DNA of 64,000 nt from Ornithomonoglobus_A sp045532455 (GCA_045532455.1 JAZSFX010000047.1:1-64000), one strand, 5' to 3'; shown: positions 22,699 to 31,633, numbered from the stretch's first letter. Program-made: numbers and translations. The notes: generated by a model not told the origin, from the sequence alone.

Positions 22699-23874
22699 TT
22701 ATTTTTCAACGCCCTCATACAACGGAGACATATCGCGCAAGCGTTGTATGATTGGTGGAATAGTTTCTATTACATATTCAATTTCTTCGTCGGTTGTGTC
22801 CTCGCCGATGCTGAGTCTTAGTGAGCCATGCGCAATTTCGTGAGGCAGGCCTATTGCAAGTAAAACGTGAGACGGGTCCAAATCACCTGATGCGCAGGCA
22901 CTTCCGCTTGATGCGGCAATTCCGTACATATCAAGCATCATAAGTATTGCCTCGCCCTCGACGTATCTGAACGAGAAGTTTGCATTATTGCAAAGTCTGC
23001 CCTCACCCTCAGGACCGTTAAGACGTGTGTGGGGGACACCCTCGAGAATGCCTTTTATGAGCTTATCTCTCTTTTTTGTCATAATCTCAATATTTCTATC
23101 AAGATTTTCGCAGGCAATTTCCAATGCCTTTACCATACCTGCTATTCCTGCAAGATTTTCGGTTGCGGCTCTTTTGCCTCTTTCCTGACCACCGCCATGG
23201 ATAAGGTTGTCGATTTTTACTCCGTTTCTCACATACAGCATACCCACACCCTTTGGACCGTGGAACTTATGTGCCGAAACAGAAAGCAAATCAACACCCA
23301 ACTCCTGAACGTCAATCTTTAAGTGCCCTATTGCCTGAACTGCGTCTGTGTGGAACAGTACCTTGTATTTCTTTGCAATTTCTGCAATTTCCTTTATAGG
23401 CTCAATAACACCTATTTCGTTATTGGCAGTCATTATACTTATTAAAATAGTATCCTCGCGTATTGCTTTCTCAACACTCTGGGGACTTACAAAACCATAT
23501 TCGTCAACGTCTAAGTAAGTAACCTCATATCCGTGCTTTTCGAGATATTCGCACGCGTTAAGTATTGCATGGTGCTCAATTTTTGAGGTAATAATATGTT
23601 TACCTCTCTTGCCGTAAGCGGAAGCAATACCCTTTATTGCCCAATTATCCGCCTCGCAGCCTGAGCCTGTAAAATATATTTCGTTAGGCTTTGCTGCACC
23701 AAGAGCCTTTGCGGCTCTCTCTCGCATATCCCAGAGTGCGCCCTCGGCTTTTCTTCCCACCTCATAAAATTTTGATGAGGCATTGCCATACGTGTCTATA
23801 AAATAAGGCATCATGGCATCAAGCGCTTCGGGAGACATACAAGTGGTTGCATTATTATCCATATAAACCTTCAT
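22699..23874 (-). CDS. nifS: Cysteine desulfurase (NifS/IscS family)
   Basis: A 391-residue PLP enzyme that takes sulfur from cysteine as an enzyme persulfide. It has VYMDNNATT at the N-terminus, the HTDAVQAIGH segment, the PLP lysine in SVSAHKFHGPKG and the catalytic cysteine loop SSGSACASGDLDPSH. The long catalytic loop makes it a group I (NifS/IscS) enzyme. The ATG at 23874 is preferred to an upstream TTG because AAGGA is correctly spaced. No iscR-like gene adjoins it. A strong palindrome lies between promoter and gene. Confidence 0.94.
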   Translation of the reverse strand: MKVYMDNNATTCMSPEALDAMMPYFIDTYGNASSKFYEVGRKAEGALWDMRERAAKALGAAKPNEIYFTGSGCEADNWAIKGIASAYGKRGKHIITSKIEHHAILNACEYLEKHGYEVTYLDVDEYGFVSPQSVEKAIREDTILISIMTANNEIGVIEPIKEIAEIAKKYKVLFHTDAVQAIGHLKIDVQELGVDLLSVSAHKFHGPKGVGMLYVRNGVKIDNLIHGGGQERGKRAATENLAGIAGMVKALEIACENLDRNIEIMTKKRDKLIKGILEGVPHTRLNGPEGEGRLCNNANFSFRYVEGEAILMMLDMYGIAASSGSACASGDLDPSHVLLAIGLPHEIAHGSLRLSIGEDTTDEEIEYVIETIPPIIQRLRDMSPLYEGVEK

Positions 23875-23891
23875 AGTAATCAATCCTTTCT

Positions 23892-23917
23892 AACATATGA
23901 ATGATTGTTCATATGTT
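23892..23917. promoter_or_regulatory. Operator-like palindrome in the nifS leader
   Basis: A perfect 10-bp inverted repeat (AACATATGAA, 6-nt spacer, TTCATATGTT) lies just downstream of the -10 element, where a bound protein would block transcription. The half-site and ATGAACA/TTCAT core resemble operators of the ArsR/SmtB family; no such regulator is encoded in this window. Confidence 0.65.
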
Positions 23918-23926
23918 CTTAAATAT

Positions 23927-23955
23927 ATTGTATACTAATTTTATCCTTTTGTCAA
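23927..23955 (-). promoter_or_regulatory. Promoter of nifS-nifU
   Basis: TTGACA, 17-bp spacer, TACAAT on the minus strand. Confidence 0.82.
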
Positions 23956-24035
23956 TATATTTTGCAAAAAGCTCTGTACATATTCCAAATTTTGTTATAT
24001 AATGTGATATATGAGGTATATAAGGGGTGAAATTT

Positions 24036-25169
24036 GTGAAAATTACAGGAATAATAGCAGAGTATAATCCGTTCCATAACGGACACAGATATCAGCTGCA
24101 AAAGGCAAGGGAGCTAAGCGACGCAATAGTTGTCATTATGAGCGCGAGCTTTGTTCAGCGCGGTGAGGTTGCAATAACAGATAAATGGACAAGAGCAAAA
24201 ATGGCACTTAATTGCGGTGCGGACCTTGTAATAGAGTTGCCCGTTATATATTCTCTTAATACTGCACAACGGTTTGCAAGGGGTGCAGTGGAAATTTTAG
24301 ATAAAACAAAGGTTATTAATAAGCTGTGCTTTGGCAGTGAGTGCGGAGATATTAAAAAGTTAAAAGAGGCAGGCGCAATTTTATGTGATGAGCCACAGGA
24401 AATATCTACAAAAATAAAGGAGTATGTATCAAAGGGAATGTCGTTTCCCTCAGCACGTGAGAGGGCATTTGAGGGATATATAGAAAGAGGGGTTTTATCA
24501 AACCCCAATAATATACTTGCAGTTGAATATATAAGGGCTTTATATGAACTAAAAAGCGATATTGAGCCTTTTACGGTAAAAAGATACGGAACAGGCTACA
24601 ACGACAAAAATACATTCGAAAATATTGCAAGCGCAACGGCAATCCGTGAGATGATAGCAAACGGAGAAGACATAAAAAATTATATGCCATATGCCGATTT
24701 TAAGATATGCAACACAAATGCACTCGATAGCGCAGTAATAGCAAAGCTGAGAATGATGTCTTTGGAGGAAATTGCAAAAATAAACGACGTAAGCGAGGGG
24801 CTCGAAAACAGAATAAAAGAGGCGTCAGTGCAGTGTACGTCTTTTGATGAAATATGCGATTTTGTAAAAACAAAGCGCTATCCTATGAGCAGAATAAAGA
24901 GGATTTTGCTTTCGTCTTTGCTTAATATTACAAGGGAAGTTGCAAATGAGAGCGTGGGTTATTTGCGTGTTCTTGGTATGAACACTACGGGAAAAGAAGT
25001 GTTAAGGCAAATTAAATCAAAATCGGATATGGATATAATAGTAAAAACTGCAGATTACAAAGGTGGCAGTGCGGCATTTAAAAAGGATATTCTTGCTACT
25101 GATTTATTCTCGATTTGTGCAGATAAAAAAGCGGGGCAGGATTATATTGTAAGTCCTGTTGTTATATAA
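24036..25169 (+). CDS. tmcAL: tRNA(Met) cytidine acetate ligase
   Basis: A 377-residue protein of the TmcAL/YlbM family. It activates acetate with ATP and acetylates C34 of elongator tRNA-Met. The nucleotidyltransferase-like N-terminus has GIIAEYNPFHNGHRYQL (HxGH motif), then SASFVQRGEVAITDKWTRA and the NPNNILAVEY segment. The GTG at 24036 is chosen because AGGGG lies 8 nt upstream; a GTG nine bases earlier overlaps that site. Divergent from nifS, with ~160 bp between the genes. Confidence 0.92.
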   Translation: MKITGIIAEYNPFHNGHRYQLQKARELSDAIVVIMSASFVQRGEVAITDKWTRAKMALNCGADLVIELPVIYSLNTAQRFARGAVEILDKTKVINKLCFGSECGDIKKLKEAGAILCDEPQEISTKIKEYVSKGMSFPSARERAFEGYIERGVLSNPNNILAVEYIRALYELKSDIEPFTVKRYGTGYNDKNTFENIASATAIREMIANGEDIKNYMPYADFKICNTNALDSAVIAKLRMMSLEEIAKINDVSEGLENRIKEASVQCTSFDEICDFVKTKRYPMSRIKRILLSSLLNITREVANESVGYLRVLGMNTTGKEVLRQIKSKSDMDIIVKTADYKGGSAAFKKDILATDLFSICADKKAGQDYIVSPVVI

Positions 25170-25182
25170 AACGGTGTGCAAG

Positions 25183-25211
25183 TTGACAAAAAACCTTAAA
25201 AATGCTATAAT
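25183..25211 (+). promoter_or_regulatory. Promoter of mtnN-luxS
   Basis: TTGACA, 17-bp spacer, TATAAT: a perfect consensus 38 bp before the mtnN start. Confidence 0.9.
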
Positions 25212-25248
25212 CTATAAAGATTTTATTCCAGGGGAACGGTGAATAATT

Positions 25249-25950
25249 ATGATGATAGGTATAATCGGTGCTATGGACGTTGAAGTCGAGGCATTAAAAC
25301 AAATTATGGACAGTGTGCATACAAGGGCAATAAGCACAGTAAAATATTACAACGGAGAAATAAAAGGTATAAAAGCGGTTGTTGCAACCGCAGGCGTAGG
25401 CAAGGTGAATGCGGCGGTATGTACACAGACAATGATAATGGAATTCAATCCCGATATTATTATAAATGTAGGGGTTGCAGGCGGAATGTCTCCCGAGCTT
25501 GGAATAGGGGACATAGCAGTTGCAGACACGGTTGTTGAGCACGATATGGACACAACTGCTCTTGGCGACGAAATGGGCTTTATAACGGGAATTGACAAGG
25601 TATATATGGATTGTGATAAAAAAATATCACAGATTATGTTTGATGCGGCAAATGAGGTTTGCGGCATAAAGGTTGTAAGAGGTACAATAGCCTCGGGCGA
25701 CCAGTTTATTGCCTCAGATGAGCAAAGAAGCAGAATAATAAACTCATTCAAAAATGTGGTTGCGACAGAGATGGAGGGCGCAAGCATAGGGCACGTGTGC
25801 ACTATGAACAACAAACCCTTTGCGGTCTTGAGGGCAATATCCGACGGTGCAAACAGTGATTCGCATATGGACTTTCCTACATTTACAAAGCTTGCTGCAA
25901 GAAACTCAATAGCAATAATACTTAAAATGTTCGAAAAATTAGCAAACTGA
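25249..25950 (+). CDS. mtnN: 5'-methylthioadenosine/S-adenosylhomocysteine nucleosidase
   Basis: A 233-residue enzyme that removes adenine from S-adenosylhomocysteine and methylthioadenosine. It has IGIIGAMDVEVEALK at the N-terminus, the INVGVAGGMSPELGIGDIAVAD block, the VATEMEGASIGHVC motif (substrate-binding Met-Glu) and the AISDGAN catalytic Asp near the C-terminus. Two adjacent ATGs (25249, 25252) are possible; either gives essentially the same protein. It lies 18 bp before luxS, so the two successive steps of SAH recycling are co-transcribed. Confidence 0.95.
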   Translation: MMIGIIGAMDVEVEALKQIMDSVHTRAISTVKYYNGEIKGIKAVVATAGVGKVNAAVCTQTMIMEFNPDIIINVGVAGGMSPELGIGDIAVADTVVEHDMDTTALGDEMGFITGIDKVYMDCDKKISQIMFDAANEVCGIKVVRGTIASGDQFIASDEQRSRIINSFKNVVATEMEGASIGHVCTMNNKPFAVLRAISDGANSDSHMDFPTFTKLAARNSIAIILKMFEKLAN

Positions 25951-25968
25951 TTACAGAGAGGAATAAAT

Positions 25969-26436
25969 TTGTATATGGAAAAGATAAAAAGCTTTTGCGT
26001 AGATCACCGTATTTTAAAAGAGGGAATGTATATTTCGAGAATAGATGGCGACTGTGTTACTTATGATTTAAGAATGTGCAGACCAAATACGGGAATATTG
26101 TTGGATAATTCGTCTATACACACAACCGAGCATATGATAGCAACATTCATACGCAATTCTAAAATAAAAGATGAGGTTGTGTATTTTGGACCAATGGGTT
26201 GCCAGACGGGATTTTATCTTATAGTACGCGACAGCATTGGTGCCAATGAGGTGTTGGAGGTTGTTAAAAAGTGTCTTGAGGATACTATGAACTATGAGGG
26301 CGAGGTTTTTGGCAACACCGATGTAGAGTGCGGAAACTACATAAATCTTGATTTAGCAAAAGCAAAGAGAGTATGCGGAGCATATTTAACACATCTTTGC
26401 GAGATAGATACCGTACGTTCGTATGACGAAATATAA
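25969..26436 (+). CDS. luxS: S-ribosylhomocysteine lyase (AI-2 producing)
   Basis: A 155-residue metalloenzyme that splits S-ribosylhomocysteine into homocysteine and DPD, the precursor of autoinducer-2. The metal ligands His-His in HTTEH and Cys in VECGNY are present, as are SFCVDHR and FGPMGCQTGFYL. The TTG at 25969 has AGAGGA 6 nt upstream; ATG at 25975 (two codons later) is an alternative with longer spacing. Second gene of mtnN-luxS-XRE. Confidence 0.95.
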   Translation: MYMEKIKSFCVDHRILKEGMYISRIDGDCVTYDLRMCRPNTGILLDNSSIHTTEHMIATFIRNSKIKDEVVYFGPMGCQTGFYLIVRDSIGANEVLEVVKKCLEDTMNYEGEVFGNTDVECGNYINLDLAKAKRVCGAYLTHLCEIDTVRSYDEI

Positions 26437-26460
26437 AGGAGCAATGTTGGGTTAAGAGAT

Positions 26461-26730
26461 ATGTTAGATGATAAGATTATTCAAATTAAAGAAGAAAAGC
26501 CAAGTAAAACAATAGGACAAAGATTAAAAGATTTAAGAGAAGCCAAAAAGCTCAGCCGTGAAGAAGTTGCGGCGGCAATAGAAATTTCTGTATCAGCACT
26601 CAGGCGTATGGAAAATGGCGATTATGACCAACCAATAGAGGGTGTAATGCGACTTGCTATGTTTTACGGTGTAACATTAAACTTTATAATATTAGGAGTA
26701 TCAGACGGTGCCGATAATTTTAGCGCATAA
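26461..26730 (+). CDS. XRE-family helix-turn-helix protein
   Basis: An 89-residue protein. Residues ~18-76 form a Cro/CI HTH domain (IGQRLKDLREAKKLSREEVAAAIEISVSALRRMENG). It lies 24 bp after luxS and is probably co-transcribed, so it may respond to or control the SAM cycle; that is a guess. The strong AAAGGAG after luxS is followed by a three-codon minigene (ATG TTG GGT TAA, 26443-26454), and the real ATG has only AAGAG before it. This could reduce or couple its translation. Confidence 0.82.
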   Translation: MLDDKIIQIKEEKPSKTIGQRLKDLREAKKLSREEVAAAIEISVSALRRMENGDYDQPIEGVMRLAMFYGVTLNFIILGVSDGADNFSA

Positions 26731-26732
26731 AA

Positions 26733-26820
26733 CACAAAACTCACCACTCGACGTACCAACTGTACGCCTTCGGGCAAGGTAAAATGCTTTGCATTTTACT
26801 TCGTTTTGTGCATTTTGCAT
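26733..26820 (+). repeat. Dispersed palindromic repeat, copy 2 (luxS-XRE 3' region)
   Basis: An 88-bp element with terminal repeats CACAAAAC/GTTTTGTG. It contains CGACGTACC and CTGTACGCCTTCGGGCA, the complement of the core of copy 1 at 18958-19031, plus an unrelated internal hairpin GTAAAATGC/GCATTTTAC. As in copy 1, it sits just after a gene's stop, and both copies have the same sense relative to the upstream gene. Confidence 0.8.
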
Positions 26821-26845
26821 CTAAAATTAATCAGCCCCGAAGTGA

Positions 26846-26874
26846 AGTGTTGCTTTGTGCAACACTCTTTTTTA
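26846..26874 (+). terminator. Terminator of mtnN-luxS-XRE
   Basis: AGTGTTGC, loop TTTGT, GCAACACT, then CTTTTTT. It lies between convergent transcripts, 3 bp before the dpaB stop. Confidence 0.82.
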
Positions 26875-26876
26875 TC

Positions 26877-27455
26877 TTACTTCAATAACGGTTGATATTG
26901 TTCACCGTCAAGCGCCGCTTTGGCGGCAGGGATAATTGTATTGAAATCTGCCACTATTGAGTTTGGCTTTTTTATGCAATCGTCTTGTTGCAAAGGAAGA
27001 AAATACAAATTCTTGCAATTAAGCAGATTGCCTATATTTTTTGCGGCAGTGCCAAGACCGTCGTTTGTCGAAACTGCAATAAGCACAGGGCGGCGGTTTC
27101 GTAAGTGCGCTTTTATAGCCATAGTTACAGAGGTATCTGCAATACCACCGCTCATCTTGGCAAGTGTATTTCCCGTGCAGGGTAATACAATAAGTAAATC
27201 AAGAAGACCTTTAGGACCGATAGGCTCTGCCTCCTGAACAGATTTTATAATCTTTTTGCGCGTTATGCTCTCAACCTCATCGGCAAAAAATTTTGCTGAT
27301 CCAAAGCGCGTATCTGTAGTGTAGGATATTTCGCTCATGATAGGGTAGAGGTCTGCCCCCTCATCTGCAAGGCTTTTTAGTGCCTCCAAAGCGCGCTTGA
27401 ATGTACAAAACGAGCCACACATTGCAAAGCCGATTTTTTTATCTTTTAACTCCAA
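26877..27455 (-). CDS. dpaB: Dipicolinate synthase subunit B
   Basis: A 192-residue flavoprotein-like subunit (SpoVFB family). It has IGFAMCGSFCTFKRALEAL at the N-terminus, the LLIVLPCTGNTLAKMSGGIADTSVTMA segment and the RPVLIAVSTNDGLG motif. With DpaA it makes dipicolinic acid from the lysine-pathway intermediate dihydroxy-tetrahydrodipicolinate, in the mother cell during sporulation. The product is packed into the spore core with Ca2+. It starts 3 bp after dpaA. Confidence 0.95.
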   Translation of the reverse strand: MELKDKKIGFAMCGSFCTFKRALEALKSLADEGADLYPIMSEISYTTDTRFGSAKFFADEVESITRKKIIKSVQEAEPIGPKGLLDLLIVLPCTGNTLAKMSGGIADTSVTMAIKAHLRNRRPVLIAVSTNDGLGTAAKNIGNLLNCKNLYFLPLQQDDCIKKPNSIVADFNTIIPAAKAALDGEQYQPLLK

Positions 27456-27458
27456 TTT

Positions 27459-28325
27459 TTACACCTCCAATTCATGTATAATGTTCATAATGGTGTCTTT
27501 TATTATACCGCCCGAGGATACGGGTGCAATTTTACCCGGTAACCCAAGTGCCCATATAACGTGTATACCCAAAGCCTTTGCACCTTCAAAATCCACTCCG
27601 CCAGGCTTTGAGGACAGGTCTATAACAAGGGCATTTTTGTTTATTGATTTTAATGCTTCGTTATTTAAAATCATAGCAGGTACGGTATTAAAAATAATAT
27701 CAAATTTATCTATATTGCTTTTTAACTCACCAAGGGCAAGAGGCTCAAAGCCATGCCCCTCTATCATTGCCAGGTCTGCATACTTTCGTGCCTCAACAGT
27801 TACATCAGCACCAAGCCCCGACAGCATTTTAGATAAGATTTTTCCTATGCGACCGTAGCCTAAAACAAGACATTTGCTTCCGTTTATGGTTATGGGTGTT
27901 TCTTCTATTGCAATTTTTATTGCACCCTCTGCAGTGGGGATGGAATTTCGTATGGCAAGCTCCTCGCGCTTTAAGTAGTCGTAGAATTTTATACTCTTAT
28001 CGTCAAGCGCCTTTGCTAAATCAGGCTTTATCTGTCCGCCAAAAACAAGGGCGGAGGGCGTTATTCCATCTAAGAATTCGTTTATTGTAAGTGGTTTTTT
28101 TGAGTATGGAGCGTTTATGGTTTCTCCGTCAAAAGTAACCGGTACGGGAAGTATAACAATATCAGATGACAGTGCATAGTCAACATCATCTTCAACCTCT
28201 AAGTCGTTTATTTGTATGTCTTTATCAAATCCATAAAGAAATATATGGTAGCCTTCCTTTTTTAAAAGCTTTGCAAGTGTAAGCTGACGTAAATCTCCGC
28301 CTATAACAGAAACCGTCATAAACAT
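27459..28325 (-). CDS. dpaA: Dipicolinate synthase subunit A
   Basis: A 288-residue dehydrogenase-like subunit (SpoVFA family). The N-terminus VSVIGGDLRQLTLAKLLKKEGYHI and the second Rossmann motif CLVLGYGRIGKILSKMLSGLGADVTV near residue 153 are diagnostic. AAGGTG lies 5 nt before the ATG at 28325. The 290-bp divergent region to pflB has no evident sigma-A promoter on this strand, which would fit a mother-cell sigma factor (inference). Its presence is the strongest single sign that the organism forms spores. Confidence 0.95.
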   Translation of the reverse strand: MFMTVSVIGGDLRQLTLAKLLKKEGYHIFLYGFDKDIQINDLEVEDDVDYALSSDIVILPVPVTFDGETINAPYSKKPLTINEFLDGITPSALVFGGQIKPDLAKALDDKSIKFYDYLKREELAIRNSIPTAEGAIKIAIEETPITINGSKCLVLGYGRIGKILSKMLSGLGADVTVEARKYADLAMIEGHGFEPLALGELKSNIDKFDIIFNTVPAMILNNEALKSINKNALVIDLSSKPGGVDFEGAKALGIHVIWALGLPGKIAPVSSGGIIKDTIMNIIHELEV

Positions 28326-28465
28326 TATAACACCTTCTTTACTTTGTTATGGTATTATATTATGTAAAAAATACGCTTTGAGTTACTTTATAAATGCAAA
28401 ACTCACAAAAGACAGATATATATAAAAAATATAATTGTCAAAACTCATAATAATAATATTTTATG

Positions 28466-28494
28466 TTGACAAAAACGACATATTGTGCTATATT
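28466..28494 (+). promoter_or_regulatory. Promoter of pflB-pflA
   Basis: TTGACA, 17-bp spacer, TATATT. It gives a leader of ~110 nt. Confidence 0.82.
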
Positions 28495-28544
28495 ATTATA
28501 AGGCACAGTATATAGGGTATATTGCCGAAAATATAAGATAACAA

Positions 28545-28568
28545 CTGCATTTTGTCAACAAAAAGCAG
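28545..28568 (+). promoter_or_regulatory. Inverted repeat in the pflB leader
   Basis: CTGC-A-TTTTG, TCAA loop, CAAAA-A-GCAG: a 9-bp interrupted inverted repeat about 45 nt upstream of the pflB start. It could be an RNA hairpin or a protein site. It only loosely resembles a Rex (NADH-sensing) site. Confidence 0.45.
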
Positions 28569-28612
28569 ATTGAAATATTACACATAATAATATGGAAAAA
28601 GGAGGTTTTATT

Positions 28613-30862
28613 ATGTTTAACGAAGCGTGGAAAGATTTTAAACGCAACAAATGGCAGGAGGACATAGATGTCCGAGATTTTATTCAAACTAATTTTACTG
28701 CATACGAGGGCGACAACTCGTTTTTGGCAGATGCAACAGAAGCAACAAATAAGCTTTGGGGAATTTTAAAGGACCTTCAAAAAGAGGAAAGGGCAAAAGG
28801 CGGAGTATTGGATATGGATACTAATGTTGTATCTTCAATTACATCGCACGGTCCGGGATATATAAAGGAAGAATTAAAAGACCTTGAGCAAGTTGTCGGC
28901 TTGCAGACCGATAAACCGTTAAAAAGAGCATTTATGCCGTTTGGCGGTATACGTATGGCAGAGGAAGCATGCAAAAACTACGGATATGAGCCCGACGCTG
29001 AGATGCACAAGATATTTACAAAATATCACAAAACACACAATCAGGGCGTGTTTGATGCATACACAGACGAAATGCGTCTTGCAAGAAAAAATAAGATTAT
29101 AACAGGTCTTCCCGATGCATATGCAAGAGGAAGAATTGTAGGTGACTACAGACGTGTTGCTCTATACGGTATAGATTTTCTTATGGAGAAAAAGGCTGAG
29201 GATTTCAAAAACTGCGGCGGAAAGACAATGACAGATAACGTAATCCGCTTAAGAGAAGAAATTCAGGAGCAATACAGAGCGCTTGGTCAGATGAAAGAAA
29301 TGGCACAAAGCTATGGTTATGATATTTCAAAGCCTGCTAAAACTGCAAAAGAAGCAGTACAGTGGCTGTATTTTGGATATTTGAGTGCAGTAAAGACACA
29401 AAACGGTGCTGCAATGAGTGTGGGAAGAATTTCTACATTCCTTGATATATACATTAACCGTGATTTACAAAACGGTGTAATTACAGAAACGGAGGCACAG
29501 GAATTAATCGACCATCTTGTTATGAAGTTCAGAATGGTTAAGTTCGCAAGAACACCATCGTATAACGAGCTTTTCTCGGGCGACCCTGTATGGGCAACTC
29601 TTGAGGTTGGCGGAATTGGTCAGGATGGCAGACATATGGTTACCAAAAACGACTTCCGATTCTTGCATACATTAGAAAATATGGGACCATCACCTGAGCC
29701 GAACTTAACAGTTTTGTATTCTTCAAGACTTCCTGAAACATTTAAGAAGTATGCGTCATTCATTTCTATTGAGACAAGCTCTGTACAGTACGAAAATGAT
29801 GATGTTATGCGCCCTGTATGGGGAGACGATTACTCAATCTGTTGTTGTGTATCTGCAACTCAGACAGGTAAGGAACTGCAGTTCTTTGGAGCAAGAGCAA
29901 ACCTTGCAAAATGTTTGTTATATGCCATGAACGGTGGTGTTGACGCAAAAACAAAGCAACAGGTAGGTCCTGCATACAAAGGCATCACAGATGAATATCT
30001 CGATTACGATGACGTTATGGAAAAATACGACAAGATGATGGATTGGCTTGCCGAATTATACGTAAACACACTAAACGTCATTCACTATATGCACGATAAA
30101 TATTACTACGAGGCAGCTGAGCTTGCACTTATAGATACCGACTTAAGACGTACCTTTGCAACAGGTATCGCAGGTTTCTCACACGTGGTTGACTCATTAA
30201 GTGCAATCAAATACGCAAAGGTTAAAACAATACGTGATGAAGATGGAATTATTGTTGATTTCGAAACAACAGGCGACTTCCCACGATACGGAAATGATGA
30301 TGATAGAGCTGACGATATAGCAGTATGGCTTTTGAAGACATTTATGAACAAACTAAGAAAGCATCACACATACAGAGACTCTGAGCCTACAACATCAATC
30401 TTAACAATAACATCTAACGTAGTATACGGAAAGGCTACCGCTGCACTTCCTGACGGAAGAAAGGGAGGAGAGCCGCTTTCACCAGGTGCAAATCCAAGCT
30501 ACGGAGCAGAAAAGAACGGACTATTAGCATCGCTTAACTCTGTTGCAAAGCTTCCTTATGAATATGCGCTCGACGGTATTTCCAATACTCAGACAATAAG
30601 TCCTGAAGCTTTGGGACACGACATTGATGAGCAGACAAACAATCTTGTAAATGTATTGGACGGATACTTCAACCAGGGTGCACATCACCTTAACGTTAAC
30701 GTATTCGGTACAGAAAAGCTTATTGATGCAATGGAACACCCCGAAAAAGAAGAGTATGCAAACTTTACAATAAGAGTTTCGGGCTATGCAGTTAAGTTTA
30801 TAGACTTAACACGCGAGCAGCAGATGGACGTTATTGCAAGAACATGTCATAAGTCTATGTAA
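28613..30862 (+). CDS. pflB: Formate C-acetyltransferase (pyruvate formate-lyase)
   Basis: A 749-residue glycyl-radical enzyme converting pyruvate and CoA to acetyl-CoA and formate under anaerobic conditions. The active-site cysteines lie in SICCCVSATQ (410-412). The radical glycine is Gly724 in the C-terminal motif RVSGYAVKF. The length and both motifs match true PFL, not the glycerol or choline radical lyases. The ATG at 28613 is chosen for AAGGAGG 6 nt upstream; an earlier in-frame ATG includes that site. The activase gene follows 17 bp downstream. Confidence 0.97.
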   Translation: MFNEAWKDFKRNKWQEDIDVRDFIQTNFTAYEGDNSFLADATEATNKLWGILKDLQKEERAKGGVLDMDTNVVSSITSHGPGYIKEELKDLEQVVGLQTDKPLKRAFMPFGGIRMAEEACKNYGYEPDAEMHKIFTKYHKTHNQGVFDAYTDEMRLARKNKIITGLPDAYARGRIVGDYRRVALYGIDFLMEKKAEDFKNCGGKTMTDNVIRLREEIQEQYRALGQMKEMAQSYGYDISKPAKTAKEAVQWLYFGYLSAVKTQNGAAMSVGRISTFLDIYINRDLQNGVITETEAQELIDHLVMKFRMVKFARTPSYNELFSGDPVWATLEVGGIGQDGRHMVTKNDFRFLHTLENMGPSPEPNLTVLYSSRLPETFKKYASFISIETSSVQYENDDVMRPVWGDDYSICCCVSATQTGKELQFFGARANLAKCLLYAMNGGVDAKTKQQVGPAYKGITDEYLDYDDVMEKYDKMMDWLAELYVNTLNVIHYMHDKYYYEAAELALIDTDLRRTFATGIAGFSHVVDSLSAIKYAKVKTIRDEDGIIVDFETTGDFPRYGNDDDRADDIAVWLLKTFMNKLRKHHTYRDSEPTTSILTITSNVVYGKATAALPDGRKGGEPLSPGANPSYGAEKNGLLASLNSVAKLPYEYALDGISNTQTISPEALGHDIDEQTNNLVNVLDGYFNQGAHHLNVNVFGTEKLIDAMEHPEKEEYANFTIRVSGYAVKFIDLTREQQMDVIARTCHKSM

Positions 30863-30879
30863 TATTAAAGGATTTAAAA

Positions 30880-31602
30880 ATGATTGGATATATTCATTCA
30901 ACGGAGAGCTTCGGGTCTGTAGACGGACCCGGAGTTCGTTTCGTTATATTCACTTCAGGGTGTCCCATGCGTTGCAAATTCTGCCACAACCCTGACACAT
31001 GGAATATAAAAAACGGTGAGGCAACAACTCCCGATGAGCTATTAAAAAAAGCAATAAGATACAAATCATATTGGAAGGATATGGGAGGTATAACCGTCAG
31101 TGGCGGCGAGCCTCTTTTTCAGCTTGATTTTTTGTGTGAATTGTTCGAAAAAGCAAAAAAAATGGGAATACACACAGTGCTTGATACAAGCGGACAACCG
31201 TTCACACGCGACACTGCTTTTTTAGAAAAATTCAATAACCTTATGCAAAATACCGACCTCGTTATGCTTGATATAAAGCATATTGATGATGAGGGACACA
31301 AAAATTTGACGGGACACACAAATAAAAACATACTCGATATGGCAAGATATTTATCGGAAATAAATAAGAGTGTGTGGATAAGGCATGTGCTAGTACCAAC
31401 AGTAAATGACGACGAGGAAAGTCTTAAAAAGCTCAAAAGCTTTATAGGGACACTAAATAATGTAGAAAAAATTGAGGTTTTGCCATATCACACTCTTGGG
31501 GTACAAAAATGGAAAGAGCTTGGCATAAAATATGAACTTGAGGGGATAGAGAGCGCAACGCAGGAAATGGTTGATAAGGCATACAGAATTCTTGAGGGTT
31601 AA
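30880..31602 (+). CDS. pflA: Pyruvate formate-lyase activating enzyme
   Basis: A 240-residue radical-SAM enzyme that installs the glycyl radical on PflB. It has the Cx3Cx2C cluster motif in SGCPMRCKFCHNPDTW, SVDGPGVRFVIF at the N-terminus and the SGGEPLFQ motif. The C-terminal YHTLGVQKWKELG segment is typical of PFL activases. It lies immediately after its substrate gene in the same operon. Confidence 0.96.
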   Translation: MIGYIHSTESFGSVDGPGVRFVIFTSGCPMRCKFCHNPDTWNIKNGEATTPDELLKKAIRYKSYWKDMGGITVSGGEPLFQLDFLCELFEKAKKMGIHTVLDTSGQPFTRDTAFLEKFNNLMQNTDLVMLDIKHIDDEGHKNLTGHTNKNILDMARYLSEINKSVWIRHVLVPTVNDDEESLKKLKSFIGTLNNVEKIEVLPYHTLGVQKWKELGIKYELEGIESATQEMVDKAYRILEG

Positions 31603-31633
31603 ATAGCAATTACTCCCATGCAAGAAATAACCA

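Noticed and set aside
27397..27858. A plus-strand 150-codon frame opposite dpaA/dpaB
   Set aside because: It is antisense to two recognised genes, has no ribosome binding site and its protein lacks any known motif.
28545..28568. A Rex operator before pflB
   Set aside because: The TTGTTAA-N4-TTAACAA pattern is not met; only TTTTG/CAAAA arms are present, so it is listed as an unassigned inverted repeat.
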